Under the pieces are notes generated by a model. The model did not search any database. It saw nothing but the letters and a program-made list of their open reading frames with translations, and had not been told where the DNA came from. Below are positions 1 to 6,528 of a stretch of 17,802 nt of DNA, in pieces. The DNA is taken from assembly GCA_038205135.1 (NCBI GenBank), contig JBBRCF010000070.1:1-17802 (forward strand), in the 5' to 3' direction. This DNA is from UBA9554 sp038205135. GTDB taxonomy: Bacteria > Pseudomonadota > Alphaproteobacteria > Rhodobacterales > Rhodobacteraceae. Position 1 is the first letter of the stretch. Every line of letters starts with the position of its first letter. The position numbers and the translations under genes are program-made.

Positions 1-2
1 GG

Positions 3-959
3 AACCTCACCCATCTGCAACGGTTTTATGGCAACGTCACCCCGGTGCGGTTGGGCTCGCCACGCCCGTCGCGGCGGGCGATGGTCTGGGGCGGACAGGC
101 GGCAGAGGCGACCGCGGTGCTGCGTGTCGAAGACGGTTTCCTGCGGTCCCGCGGCCTTGGAGCCGCGCTGGTGCCGCCGCTGTCATTGGTGCTGGACAGC
201 CGCGGCATCTATTACGACCCCCGGACGTCCAGCGATCTGGACCACCTGATCGCGGCGCGGGCGCGGCTGCGCCCAGATCAGGCCCTGCGGGCAGAACGGC
301 TGATGCGGCGCCTGATTGCGGCCGGCGTTTCGAAATACAATCTGGGCGGCACGACGCCGGCGCTGCCGGACGGCTACCGCATTCTGGTGCCCGGTCAGGT
401 CGAGGATGATGCGTCGATCCGGCTGGGCTGCGGTGACCTGCGAACCAACCGCGCACTGCTGCAGACCGCCCGCGCTGCCAACCCGGACGCCATCCTGATC
501 TACAAACCGCACCCCGATGTGGTGGCCGGATTGCGGCCCGGCGCGTTGCCGGATGCGGAAACGCTGGCCGATATGGTCTTGCCCGATGCCGATATCGCCG
601 CACTGCTTGGGCAGGTGCAGGGTGTCTGGACGCTGACCTCGCTGACCGGTTTCGAGGCGCTGTTGCGGGGCGTGCCGGTGACCACGCTGGGGGCGCCGTT
701 CTATGCCGGTTGGGGCCTGACCCGGCATCTGGGGCCCACCATCCCGCACCGTACGGCGCGGCCGGCGCTGGCGGGGTTGGTGCACGCCGCCTTGATCGAT
801 TATCCGCGCTATCTGGATCCGGTGACGGGCCGCCCCTGCCCGGTCGAGATCGCGGTGGACCGGCTGATCAGTGGCGCGGCCACCGCACAGGGCCCCGGGC
901 TGCGCATGCTGGCCAAACTGCAGGGTTGGCTGGCGGGCTATGCCCATCTGTGGCGCTAG
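3..959 (+). CDS. kpsC: Capsular polysaccharide Kdo-transferase, KpsC/LpsZ-like, C-terminal part
   Basis: The frame is open to the left edge, so the 5' end lies outside the window; the GTG at 45 is an internal codon, not a start. About 318 residues are visible. Typical KpsC/LpsZ segments are VEDGFLRSRGLG, LVLDSRGIYYD, the QVEDDASI turn, YKPHPDV, and near the C terminus GVPVTTLGAPFYAGWGLT. Known KpsC proteins are about 650-700 residues with two tandem glycosyltransferase modules that build the poly-Kdo linker on a lipid anchor for ABC-exported capsules. Because this segment ends at a genuine stop, it should be the second module. The protein is expected at the cytoplasmic face of the inner membrane. 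The rest of a capsule locus would lie to the left. The stop overlaps the ribD stop. Family assignment is confident; which Kdo linkage it makes is not visible. Confidence 0.85.
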   Translation, partial: NLTHLQRFYGNVTPVRLGSPRPSRRAMVWGGQAAEATAVLRVEDGFLRSRGLGAALVPPLSLVLDSRGIYYDPRTSSDLDHLIAARARLRPDQALRAERLMRRLIAAGVSKYNLGGTTPALPDGYRILVPGQVEDDASIRLGCGDLRTNRALLQTARAANPDAILIYKPHPDVVAGLRPGALPDAETLADMVLPDADIAALLGQVQGVWTLTSLTGFEALLRGVPVTTLGAPFYAGWGLTRHLGPTIPHRTARPALAGLVHAALIDYPRYLDPVTGRPCPVEIAVDRLISGAATAQGPGLRMLAKLQGWLAGYAHLWR

Positions 960-2041
960 GCACGTTCCCACACCGTCAGGGTGTCGTCGCCCACCGGGTC
1001 CACGGACCGCAGCCGCCAGCGCGGTGCCTCGTCCAGCCGTGACAGGCCCAGCACCCCGACGGCCGGCAGGCCTTCGGCCCCGATCGCCAGCCCGGCGGTG
1101 AACACCGCCAACCGGTCCACCAGCCCCGCCGCCAGCAACCCCGCCGCCAGTTGCCCGCCCCCTTCGCACAAAATGCGCGTCAGGCCCGCCGCCGCCAGCG
1201 CGGCAAGACCCGCGCCCAGATCGATCTGCCGGCCATCGACCGCCACCTCGATCAACCCGGCGCCGCGCGCGGCCCATGCGTCCCGCGCCGCTGCCGGCGC
1301 ATCCGCGCCATGCAGCAGCCATAGCGGCGCCTCCAGGATCGACCCCGCCAGCCGCGCCACGGGCAAATCCAGCCGCCGCGACAACACCACCCGCACCGGT
1401 TGACGCAGCGCACCCATGTCGCGCACCGTCAACAGCGGATCATCGGCCCGCGCCGTCCCCGCGCCGACCATCACCGCGTCATGGGTCAGACGCAGGGCAT
1501 GCACCCGCCGCCGCGCCACAGGTCCGGTGATCCATTGGCTATGCCCGGTCGCGGTGGCGATGCGGCCATCCAGCGAAGTGGCCAGTTTCAGCGTCACCAA
1601 GGGCCGTCCCGCCGTGCGCGACAACAAAAACCCGGCCAGATCGGCGCGCGCGTGATCGGCCATCAACCCGACGTCCACCGCGATGCCAGCCGCGCGCAAC
1701 ATCGCAAAACCACGCCCGGCGACGCGGGGATCCGGATCTTCGACCGGGCAAACCAGCCGCGCGATGCCGGCCGCGATCAGGGCTGTGGCGCAGGGCGGCG
1801 TGTGGCCATGATGCGCGCAGGGTTCCAGCGTGACATAGGCGGTGGCCCCGCGGGCGGCCGCGCCGGCCTGGGCCAAGGCCATCGTTTCGGCATGCGGTCG
1901 CCCGCCGGGCTGCGTCCAGCCGCGCCCGGCCACCACATCGCCGCGCCGGATCACACAGCCGACTGCCGGGTTCGGCCAGGCGTTGCCCAGCCCGCGCCGG
2001 CCCAACGCCAGCGCATGCGCCATGGCACGGGCATCGGTCAT
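956..2041 (-). CDS. ribD: Bifunctional riboflavin biosynthesis deaminase/reductase RibD
   Basis: This 361-residue protein has the two-domain RibD architecture. The N-terminal cytidine-deaminase-like domain carries the zinc ligands His50 in HAE (with Glu52 as proton shuttle), Cys75 and Cys84 in PCAHHGHTPPC, at the same positions as in E. coli RibD. The C-terminal half, from about residue 145, is the reductase (LKLATSLDGRIA, VMVGAGTARADDP, CEGGGQLAAGLL). It deaminates 2,5-diamino-6-ribosylamino-pyrimidinone 5'-phosphate and reduces the ribosyl side chain with NADPH in the cytoplasm. It follows nrdR by 18 bases on the same strand, a common alphaproteobacterial arrangement, so co-transcription is likely. 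I see no FMN riboswitch directly upstream because nrdR is there. The 3' end overlaps kpsC by four bases. Confidence 0.96.
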   Translation of the reverse strand: MTDARAMAHALALGRRGLGNAWPNPAVGCVIRRGDVVAGRGWTQPGGRPHAETMALAQAGAAARGATAYVTLEPCAHHGHTPPCATALIAAGIARLVCPVEDPDPRVAGRGFAMLRAAGIAVDVGLMADHARADLAGFLLSRTAGRPLVTLKLATSLDGRIATATGHSQWITGPVARRRVHALRLTHDAVMVGAGTARADDPLLTVRDMGALRQPVRVVLSRRLDLPVARLAGSILEAPLWLLHGADAPAAARDAWAARGAGLIEVAVDGRQIDLGAGLAALAAAGLTRILCEGGGQLAAGLLAAGLVDRLAVFTAGLAIGAEGLPAVGVLGLSRLDEAPRWRLRSVDPVGDDTLTVWERA

Positions 2042-2059
2042 GCCCGGTTCACGCGACGA

Positions 2060-2527
2060 TCAGGTATCGCTACGGCCGTCGGGCCGCAGTTCGGACACGA
2101 ATTTATCGAAATCATCTGCGGCCTGAAAGTTCTTGTAAACACTGGCAAATCGTACGTAGGCCACCGTATCGATCCGGGCGAGGGTTTCCATCACGATCTC
2201 GCCGATGGCCTTGGACGGAATGTCGGTTTCCCCGAGGGATTCCAGCCGCCGCACGATGCCGGACACCATCTGGTCGATGCGTTCCGGCTCGATCGGGCGT
2301 TTCTGCAACGCGATGCGAACCGACCGTTCCAGTTTGTCGCGGTCGAAATCTTCGCGCCGGCCAGAGGTCTTGATCACCACCAGATCGCGCAATTGCACCC
2401 GTTCGTAGGTGGTGAAACGTCCGCCACAGGCCGGACAAAACCGGCGGCGACGGATCGAAACATGGTCTTCGGCAGGCCGGGAATCCTTGACCTGCGTATC
2501 GATATTTCCGCAAAACGGACAGCGCAT
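2060..2527 (-). CDS. nrdR: Transcriptional repressor NrdR
   Basis: This 155-residue protein is of standard NrdR length. It has an N-terminal zinc ribbon with Cys3, Cys6, Cys31 and Cys34 (MRCPFCG and FCPACGGRFTTYER) followed by an ATP-cone from about residue 49 (VIKTSGRREDFDRDKL through VYKNFQAADDF). NrdR senses ATP/dATP and represses ribonucleotide reductase genes through NrdR boxes. No nrd gene is in this window, so its targets are elsewhere. It is the first gene of an apparent nrdR-ribD operon. A TATAGT box on the minus strand at 2588-2593 is a possible -10 element, but no convincing -35 accompanies it. Confidence 0.97.
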   Translation of the reverse strand: MRCPFCGNIDTQVKDSRPAEDHVSIRRRRFCPACGGRFTTYERVQLRDLVVIKTSGRREDFDRDKLERSVRIALQKRPIEPERIDQMVSGIVRRLESLGETDIPSKAIGEIVMETLARIDTVAYVRFASVYKNFQAADDFDKFVSELRPDGRSDT

Positions 2528-2677
2528 GGCCGGCCCCCTCTGACTGTCTCTGCCTCGGATGCGGGATCACCGCCCCGCTTGGACAGAACTATAGGGGACC
2601 AGCTAGGTTTTGGGTAGAGGGGAAATCAAACGCAACATCTGGTGTGTCTTCCGCACCGCGCCGGTCGAAATCCGACG
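2528..2677. other. Intergenic region upstream of nrdR
   Basis: These 150 bases lie between the stop of the small secreted protein and the nrdR start, both on the minus strand, so they should hold the nrdR promoter. The only box I can point to is TATAGT (minus strand, 2588-2593), five of six matches to a -10. No good -35, NrdR box or strong terminator hairpin is visible. Confidence 0.3.
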
Positions 2678-3079
2678 TCAATTACCGTCTTCCTGTCGGC
2701 GCAAATCGAAACAGAACAAATTCCCCAGCCCTGCGTCGATATTTGCACCGGTGTTCTTGACCGAAATTGACGTCGTGGTGGGCTGGCCCTTGGCCGCATT
2801 TGGCGCGATGGTGAACCGGGCGTCGCGCTTGCCCGAGGGCAGGCTGCCGGGCGGGACAACAACCGTGATCCGGGTGGCTGCGACACCGCCAACCCGCCTG
2901 ATGACATAATCCGACGCGGCACACCAGTAGGCTTTTGCCTCGCTGAACCCGTCGCCCAAGACGTCAAAGCTGGTGCTGTCAACCGGGCGGACAACCAGAC
3001 CGTTACTGGACAAGAAAGTCTGGGCAGACCCCGCACCCGGGATCAGCAGCGCTACGGCAAGGGCGGTGATACGAAACAT
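2678..3079 (-). CDS. Small secreted (periplasmic) protein of unknown function
   Basis: I chose the ATG at 3079 because a strong AAGGAGG ribosome binding site sits seven to eight bases upstream and because the protein then begins directly with a signal peptide (FRITALAVALLIPGAGSAQ, predicted cleavage after Ala19). A longer frame to 3139 would overlap the preceding gene and bury the signal peptide. The mature chain is about 114 residues with two cysteines, Cys53 in YWCAASDY and Cys123 in LFCFD, which could form a disulfide in the periplasm. The pattern 'F..SNGL.V' followed by 'YWCAA.DY' resembles a conserved uncharacterised Rhodobacterales family as I recall it; no function can be assigned. It starts 56 bases after the broken methyltransferase gene on the same strand. 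Confidence 0.75.
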   Translation of the reverse strand: MFRITALAVALLIPGAGSAQTFLSSNGLVVRPVDSTSFDVLGDGFSEAKAYWCAASDYVIRRVGGVAATRITVVVPPGSLPSGKRDARFTIAPNAAKGQPTTTSISVKNTGANIDAGLGNLFCFDLRRQEDGN

Positions 3080-3135
3080 GGGCGAGCCTCCTTTTTGATA
3101 TCCCAAGACTAACCCATGGCTGCTGACGCGGAACA

Positions 3136-3891
3136 TCACGCTGTCGCGTCATCACACAACCTTTGTTTCTTGCAACAATCGCAGCCAACCGGGGCACCTG
3201 CATCCCAGCGGACGCATGATCCGGCGCGCTCCGGCATCAGGAACACCCGCGCGGTGTAGTTCTGCAACGACCCACCGACCGGTTCCACCAGAATTTCCGT
3301 CGCCCCCAGCCCGCGAAATACCGCGCCATTGTCACGCGGGAAAATCTTGTAGCTGGATTGATCCTCGTTCTCGATCACCACCAGATAGCGTTTCGCCATC
3401 CGCAGCATGTGCGGAAACACCCATTCGCTGTCCGGATGGATGTGCAGCAGCACCGCCATGGTGAAACAGATTTCGACTGCGCCATCCGCCATCGGCGGCA
3501 AGGCTGTTTCGACTGGCTGATTGATCAGCGTCGTCGTTGCGTGCAGGTCGGGAAACACCCGGCGCATGTCTGCCAAAGCGCCGGCATTTATTTCAATCGC
3601 CGCTAACGGGCCGTATCCCGCCTGCCGCAGAGCCTCCAGATTGCGCCCGACGTCACAGCCGATTTCCAGAACCGACCCATCCGACACACCGATGCGCTGC
3701 AACAGACCGATCAGATAGGCGCTGCGGTCGGGATGATCGATATAGGCCTGCGGCTGGTTGCCCTTGCCGGGTGGCGCGGACCATTAGGCATGCACATCCC
3801 AGCGCCGCCCCTTGACCGTAAGCCAGTCACCCAGCACGGCCTTGCCTACGCCATAACGCACGCGGATCCACAGGTTGTTCAAGCTGGTCAT
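3136..3891 (-). pseudogene. Class I SAM-dependent methyltransferase, interrupted by an in-frame TAA
   Basis: Reading from the ATG at 3891 (GGGAG ribosome binding site about seven bases upstream) gives 35 residues ending in RRWDVHA, then TAA at 3784-3786. The same frame continues with WSAPPGKGNQPQAYIDHPDRS into an intact methyltransferase domain of over 210 residues. SAM motif I is LEIGCDVGRN, followed by an acidic residue in AAIEIN, then MAVLLHIHPDSEW and IENEDQSSYK. The reading frame is kept across the stop, so this is one substitution, not a frameshift. The longest uninterrupted piece could only start at a TTG at 3702, which would cut into the domain just before motif I. The substrate is unknown; the domain resembles methylases linked to glycan or small-molecule biosynthesis. 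The C terminus has an unusual cysteine-rich tail. A sequencing error or suppression of the stop cannot be excluded. Confidence 0.75.
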
Positions 3892-3957
3892 CGCGGTCTC
3901 CCGCACATGCCTTGGGTGTGTTCGATCCAAGAACCGTTGGGTCCATCACACCAGATA

Positions 3958-3973
3958 AAAACTTCGAAATTTT
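3958..3973. repeat. AT-rich near-palindrome centred on TTCGAA
   Basis: A 16-base near-palindrome with one mismatched pair has A-tracts and T-tracts around a TTCGAA core. It begins right at the stop codon of the wHTH-like gene and precedes the methyltransferase. On the minus strand it ends in a run of five T, so it could act as a weak terminator or as a binding site for a regulator. The stem is AT-rich, which makes an efficient terminator doubtful. Confidence 0.3.
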
Positions 3974-4362
3974 CAGCTGAGGTTCAGCGATCTCACTGCT
4001 TGCCAGTCAAAACTCCTGACCCGGGCTTGTTCCGCCGGGATGTCCGCTTTCGTCAAACCGGTCGCAGCATAAAACCCGTCAGAAAAAGACCCTTCGGATG
4101 GCAGGGGCTGGTTCCGTTCAAGACTTTCCTTGGAAACCACCAGAACCGAAACATTCGGCAGATCGTGTTCGGCACAAAGCGCCGCTGCGCCATTCAAATA
4201 TGTGCTCAGGCCCTGACCATTTACCTTGGACATGCCCAACCGCTGCGCAAGATCGGAATAGGTAATCGCCTGCTCACCCGCCGCTACAGCCTTGGCGACG
4301 ATTCTGATGGTTTCAAATGCCCGCTGCTTGGCCAGTTGTGAAACGCTGTGTGCGGGTCTCAT
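3973..4362 (-). CDS. Small wHTH-like protein of unknown function, translationally coupled to rpoD
   Basis: This 129-residue cytoplasmic protein has no signal peptide or membrane segment. Residues about 15-75 look like a winged-helix domain: a helix (QRAFETIRIVAKAVAAG), then ITYSDLAQRLGMS, then LSTYLNGAAALCAEHDLPNVSVLVV. This layout recalls the small wHTH domain of methyltransferase-like and HNH-associated proteins (Y-x-x-LA-x-x-LG ... C-x-x-x-x-LP-x-LSVLVV), but no catalytic PCHR or HNH motif is present. The C-terminal part (GFYAATGL through VRSFDW) is unrecognised. Its ATG overlaps the rpoD stop as ATGA, so ribosomes finishing RpoD are likely to re-initiate here. Its base composition looks lower in G+C than its neighbours by eye. 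It is probably a DNA- or protein-binding accessory factor; the function is unknown. Confidence 0.7.
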   Translation of the reverse strand: MRPAHSVSQLAKQRAFETIRIVAKAVAAGEQAITYSDLAQRLGMSKVNGQGLSTYLNGAAALCAEHDLPNVSVLVVSKESLERNQPLPSEGSFSDGFYAATGLTKADIPAEQARVRSFDWQAVRSLNLS

Positions 4363-6347
4363 TGATCAAGGAAACTCCGCAGTTTGCGCGACCGGCTGGG
4401 ATGTTTCAGCTTGCGCAGCGCCTTGGCCTCGATCTGACGGATGCGTTCGCGGGTCACGCTGAACTGCTGGCCGACCTCTTCCAGCGTGTGGTCGGTGTTC
4501 ATGCCGATGCCGAACCGCATGCGCAGCACGCGTTCTTCGCGCGGGGTCAGCGAGGCCAGCACGCGGGTCGTGGTTTCCTTGAGGTTTTCCTGAATCGCGC
4601 TGTCCAGCGGCAGGATCGCGTTCTTGTCCTCGATGAAGTCACCCAGCTGGCTGTCTTCCTCGTCGCCGATCGGCGTTTCCAGCGAAATCGGTTCCTTGGC
4701 GATCTTCATCACCTTGCGGACCTTTTCCAGCGGCATCTGCAACTTTTCTGCAAGTTCTTCGGGCGTCGGTTCGCGGCCGATCTCGTGCAGCATCTGCCGG
4801 CCGGTGCGCACCAGTTTGTTGATCGTTTCGATCATGTGCACGGGGATACGGATCGTGCGGGCCTGATCGGCGATGCTGCGGGTGATCGCCTGCCGGATCC
4901 ACCAAGTGGCGTAGGTCGAGAATTTATAGCCGCGGCGGTATTCGAACTTATCGACCGCCTTCATCAGGCCGATGTTGCCTTCCTGAATAAGATCAAGAAA
5001 TTGCAGCCCGCGGTTGGTGTATTTCTTGGCGATGGAAATCACCAGGCGCAGGTTGGCCTCGACCATTTCCTTCTTGGCCTGACGTGCCTCTTTTTCACCC
5101 TTTTGCACCTGATTGACGATGCGGCGGAATTCCTGGATGTCGAGGCCGACATATTGCCCGACCTGCGCCATGTCGGCGCGCAACTCTTCCAGCTTGTCGC
5201 GACTTTTGTCGATCAGGGTCTGCCAGCCGCGCCCGGCCTTGCGGCCCATGTCGTCGATCCAGTTCGGGTCCAGTTCGCGGCCCCGGTATTCGTCGATGAA
5301 TTCACGGCGGTTGATGCGGGCCTGATCGGCCAGTTTCACCATGGAACTGTCGATCTGCATCACGCGGCGGTTGATGCCGTACAACTGGTCGATCAGCGCC
5401 TCGATGCGGTTGTTATGCAGGTGCAATTCGTTGACCAGCAACACGATTTCCGACCGCAGTTTCTGATAGCCGGCTTCCTGGTCCGCCGAAAACGTGCCGT
5501 CTTCGTTGATGGTGGCGGAAATCCGGCTGTCCTGCATTTCCGACAGTTGCACGTAATCGTCGGCGATGCGTTCCAGTGTTTCCAGCACCCGCGGTTTCAG
5601 CGCGGTTTCCATCGCGGCCAGACTCATGCCGGTCTGGTCGTCCTCGTCGTCGTCATCGTCGCGGCCGATGGGATTGCCATCCGCGTCCAGTTCCTGATCT
5701 TCTTCTTCCTTGGCGCGCGGCGCGGCGGGAATATTGGCGGCATCCACCAGATCGACCGGGCCATCGTCGCCATCCAGACTGCGGCCAAAGGTGGCTTCCA
5801 GATCGATGACGTCACGCAGAAGGATGTCCTCGGACAACAATTCGTCGCGCCAGATCGTGATCGCCTGAAAGGTCAGCGGGCTTTCGCAAAGGCCCTGGAT
5901 CATCGTGTTGCGACCGGCCTCGATGCGTTTGGCAATCGCGATCTCGCCTTCGCGGGACAACAGTTCGACCGACCCCATTTCGCGCAGATACATCCGCACC
6001 GGGTCGTCTGTCCGGTCCAGCTTTTCGCCCGATCCCTGCGCCAGCGCCACGTCGCGCCCGGCAGACGCATCCACGACGGCGGTCGATTTGCCGTCTTCTT
6101 CTTCGTCGCCCTCATCCTCGTCGGTGACGCGAATGCCCATTTCATCCAGCATCGACATCACGTCTTCGATCTGATCCGACGACACCTGCTCGGGTGGCAG
6201 CACGGAATTCAGCTGTTCATATGTGATGAAACCGCGTTCCCGTGCCTCTGCGATCATCCGCTTGACGGCGGCTTGCGACAGGTCGAACCCATCATCGGCT
6301 TCAGCGACCGGGGCTTCGGCGGCGTCGTCGCTGTCCTTGAGGGCCAT
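4359..6347 (-). CDS. rpoD: RNA polymerase primary sigma factor RpoD (sigma-70)
   Basis: This 662-residue protein matches full-length alphaproteobacterial RpoD. Region 1.1 is near residues 20-90 (ITYEQLNSVLPPE). Region 1.2 begins at DDPVRMYLREMGSVELL. A long non-conserved acidic insert contains stretches such as DDDDDEDD. Region 2 lies at about 425-495 (LRLVISIAKKYTNRGLQFLDL and KFSTYATWWIRQAITRSIAD), region 3 follows (HMIETINKL), and region 4.2 is near the C terminus (LEEVGQQFSVTRERIRQIEAKA). It directs RNA polymerase to housekeeping promoters. The ATG at 6347 has AAGGAGA about seven bases upstream. dnaG lies 181 bases upstream on the same strand, the classic macromolecular-synthesis pairing. 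The stop overlaps the start of the next small gene. Confidence 0.98.
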   Translation of the reverse strand: MALKDSDDAAEAPVAEADDGFDLSQAAVKRMIAEARERGFITYEQLNSVLPPEQVSSDQIEDVMSMLDEMGIRVTDEDEGDEEEDGKSTAVVDASAGRDVALAQGSGEKLDRTDDPVRMYLREMGSVELLSREGEIAIAKRIEAGRNTMIQGLCESPLTFQAITIWRDELLSEDILLRDVIDLEATFGRSLDGDDGPVDLVDAANIPAAPRAKEEEDQELDADGNPIGRDDDDDEDDQTGMSLAAMETALKPRVLETLERIADDYVQLSEMQDSRISATINEDGTFSADQEAGYQKLRSEIVLLVNELHLHNNRIEALIDQLYGINRRVMQIDSSMVKLADQARINRREFIDEYRGRELDPNWIDDMGRKAGRGWQTLIDKSRDKLEELRADMAQVGQYVGLDIQEFRRIVNQVQKGEKEARQAKKEMVEANLRLVISIAKKYTNRGLQFLDLIQEGNIGLMKAVDKFEYRRGYKFSTYATWWIRQAITRSIADQARTIRIPVHMIETINKLVRTGRQMLHEIGREPTPEELAEKLQMPLEKVRKVMKIAKEPISLETPIGDEEDSQLGDFIEDKNAILPLDSAIQENLKETTTRVLASLTPREERVLRMRFGIGMNTDHTLEEVGQQFSVTRERIRQIEAKALRKLKHPSRSRKLRSFLDQ

Positions 6348-6442
6348 CGGGGTCTCCTTGATGCAGGTGGGAAGTGGATGAGATGATACCGGGTTCGGCG
6401 TGACAGGGTTGCTCGGTCAGAACCAGATCAAATCGCAATGCA

Positions 6443-6472
6443 CGCATATGGGTGATTCGTTCATCGAATCAA
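6443..6472 (-). promoter_or_regulatory. Candidate heat-shock (RpoH-type) promoter for rpoD
   Basis: On the minus strand an ATTG (near 6470-6473) is followed after 17 bases by CCCATATGCG (6443-6452). The alphaproteobacterial RpoH consensus, as I recall it, is CTTG, 17-18 bases, then CYTATNTNNG, so the match is three of four and all but one fixed position. The predicted transcript would have a leader of roughly 90 bases before the rpoD ATG. E. coli rpoD is known to have a heat-shock promoter, which makes this plausible. A sigma-70 reading (TTGATT, 16-17 bases, CATATG/ATATGC) is poorer at the -10. A perfect palindrome fills the spacer. Confidence 0.35.
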
Positions 6473-6492
6473 TACCGGATCGCGGTGATTCG
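6453..6492. repeat. Palindrome plus half-site of the heptamer TGATTCG upstream of rpoD
   Basis: TGATTCG at 6453-6459 and its exact complement CGAATCA at 6465-6471 form a 19-base inverted repeat with a 5-base centre. A third copy in direct orientation is at 6486-6492; with flanking bases the direct repeat is GGTGATTCG at 6451 and 6484, 33 bases apart, about three helical turns. Spacing and symmetry suggest an operator for a dimeric regulator, placed in the spacer of the candidate rpoD promoter. No T-run follows, so a terminator of dnaG is unlikely. Confidence 0.5.
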
Positions 6493-6528
6493 GAAAGGCC
6501 TGCCACCGGTTTTCTGCCCCTTGCACGA

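Noticed and set aside
183..2617. Open frames antisense to kpsC and to ribD/nrdR (183-1322 minus, 1400-2617 plus)
   Set aside because: They overlap fully with well-supported genes and have composition typical of shadow frames.
3136..3702. Methyltransferase as an intact gene starting at TTG 3702
   Set aside because: A TTG start would remove conserved N-terminal sequence that is plainly present in the same frame upstream, on the other side of the TAA.
4317..6386. Long plus-strand open frame (689 codons) opposite rpoD
   Set aside because: It is the antisense of a clearly conserved rpoD; high G+C creates stop-free antisense frames, and the translation shows no recognisable domain.
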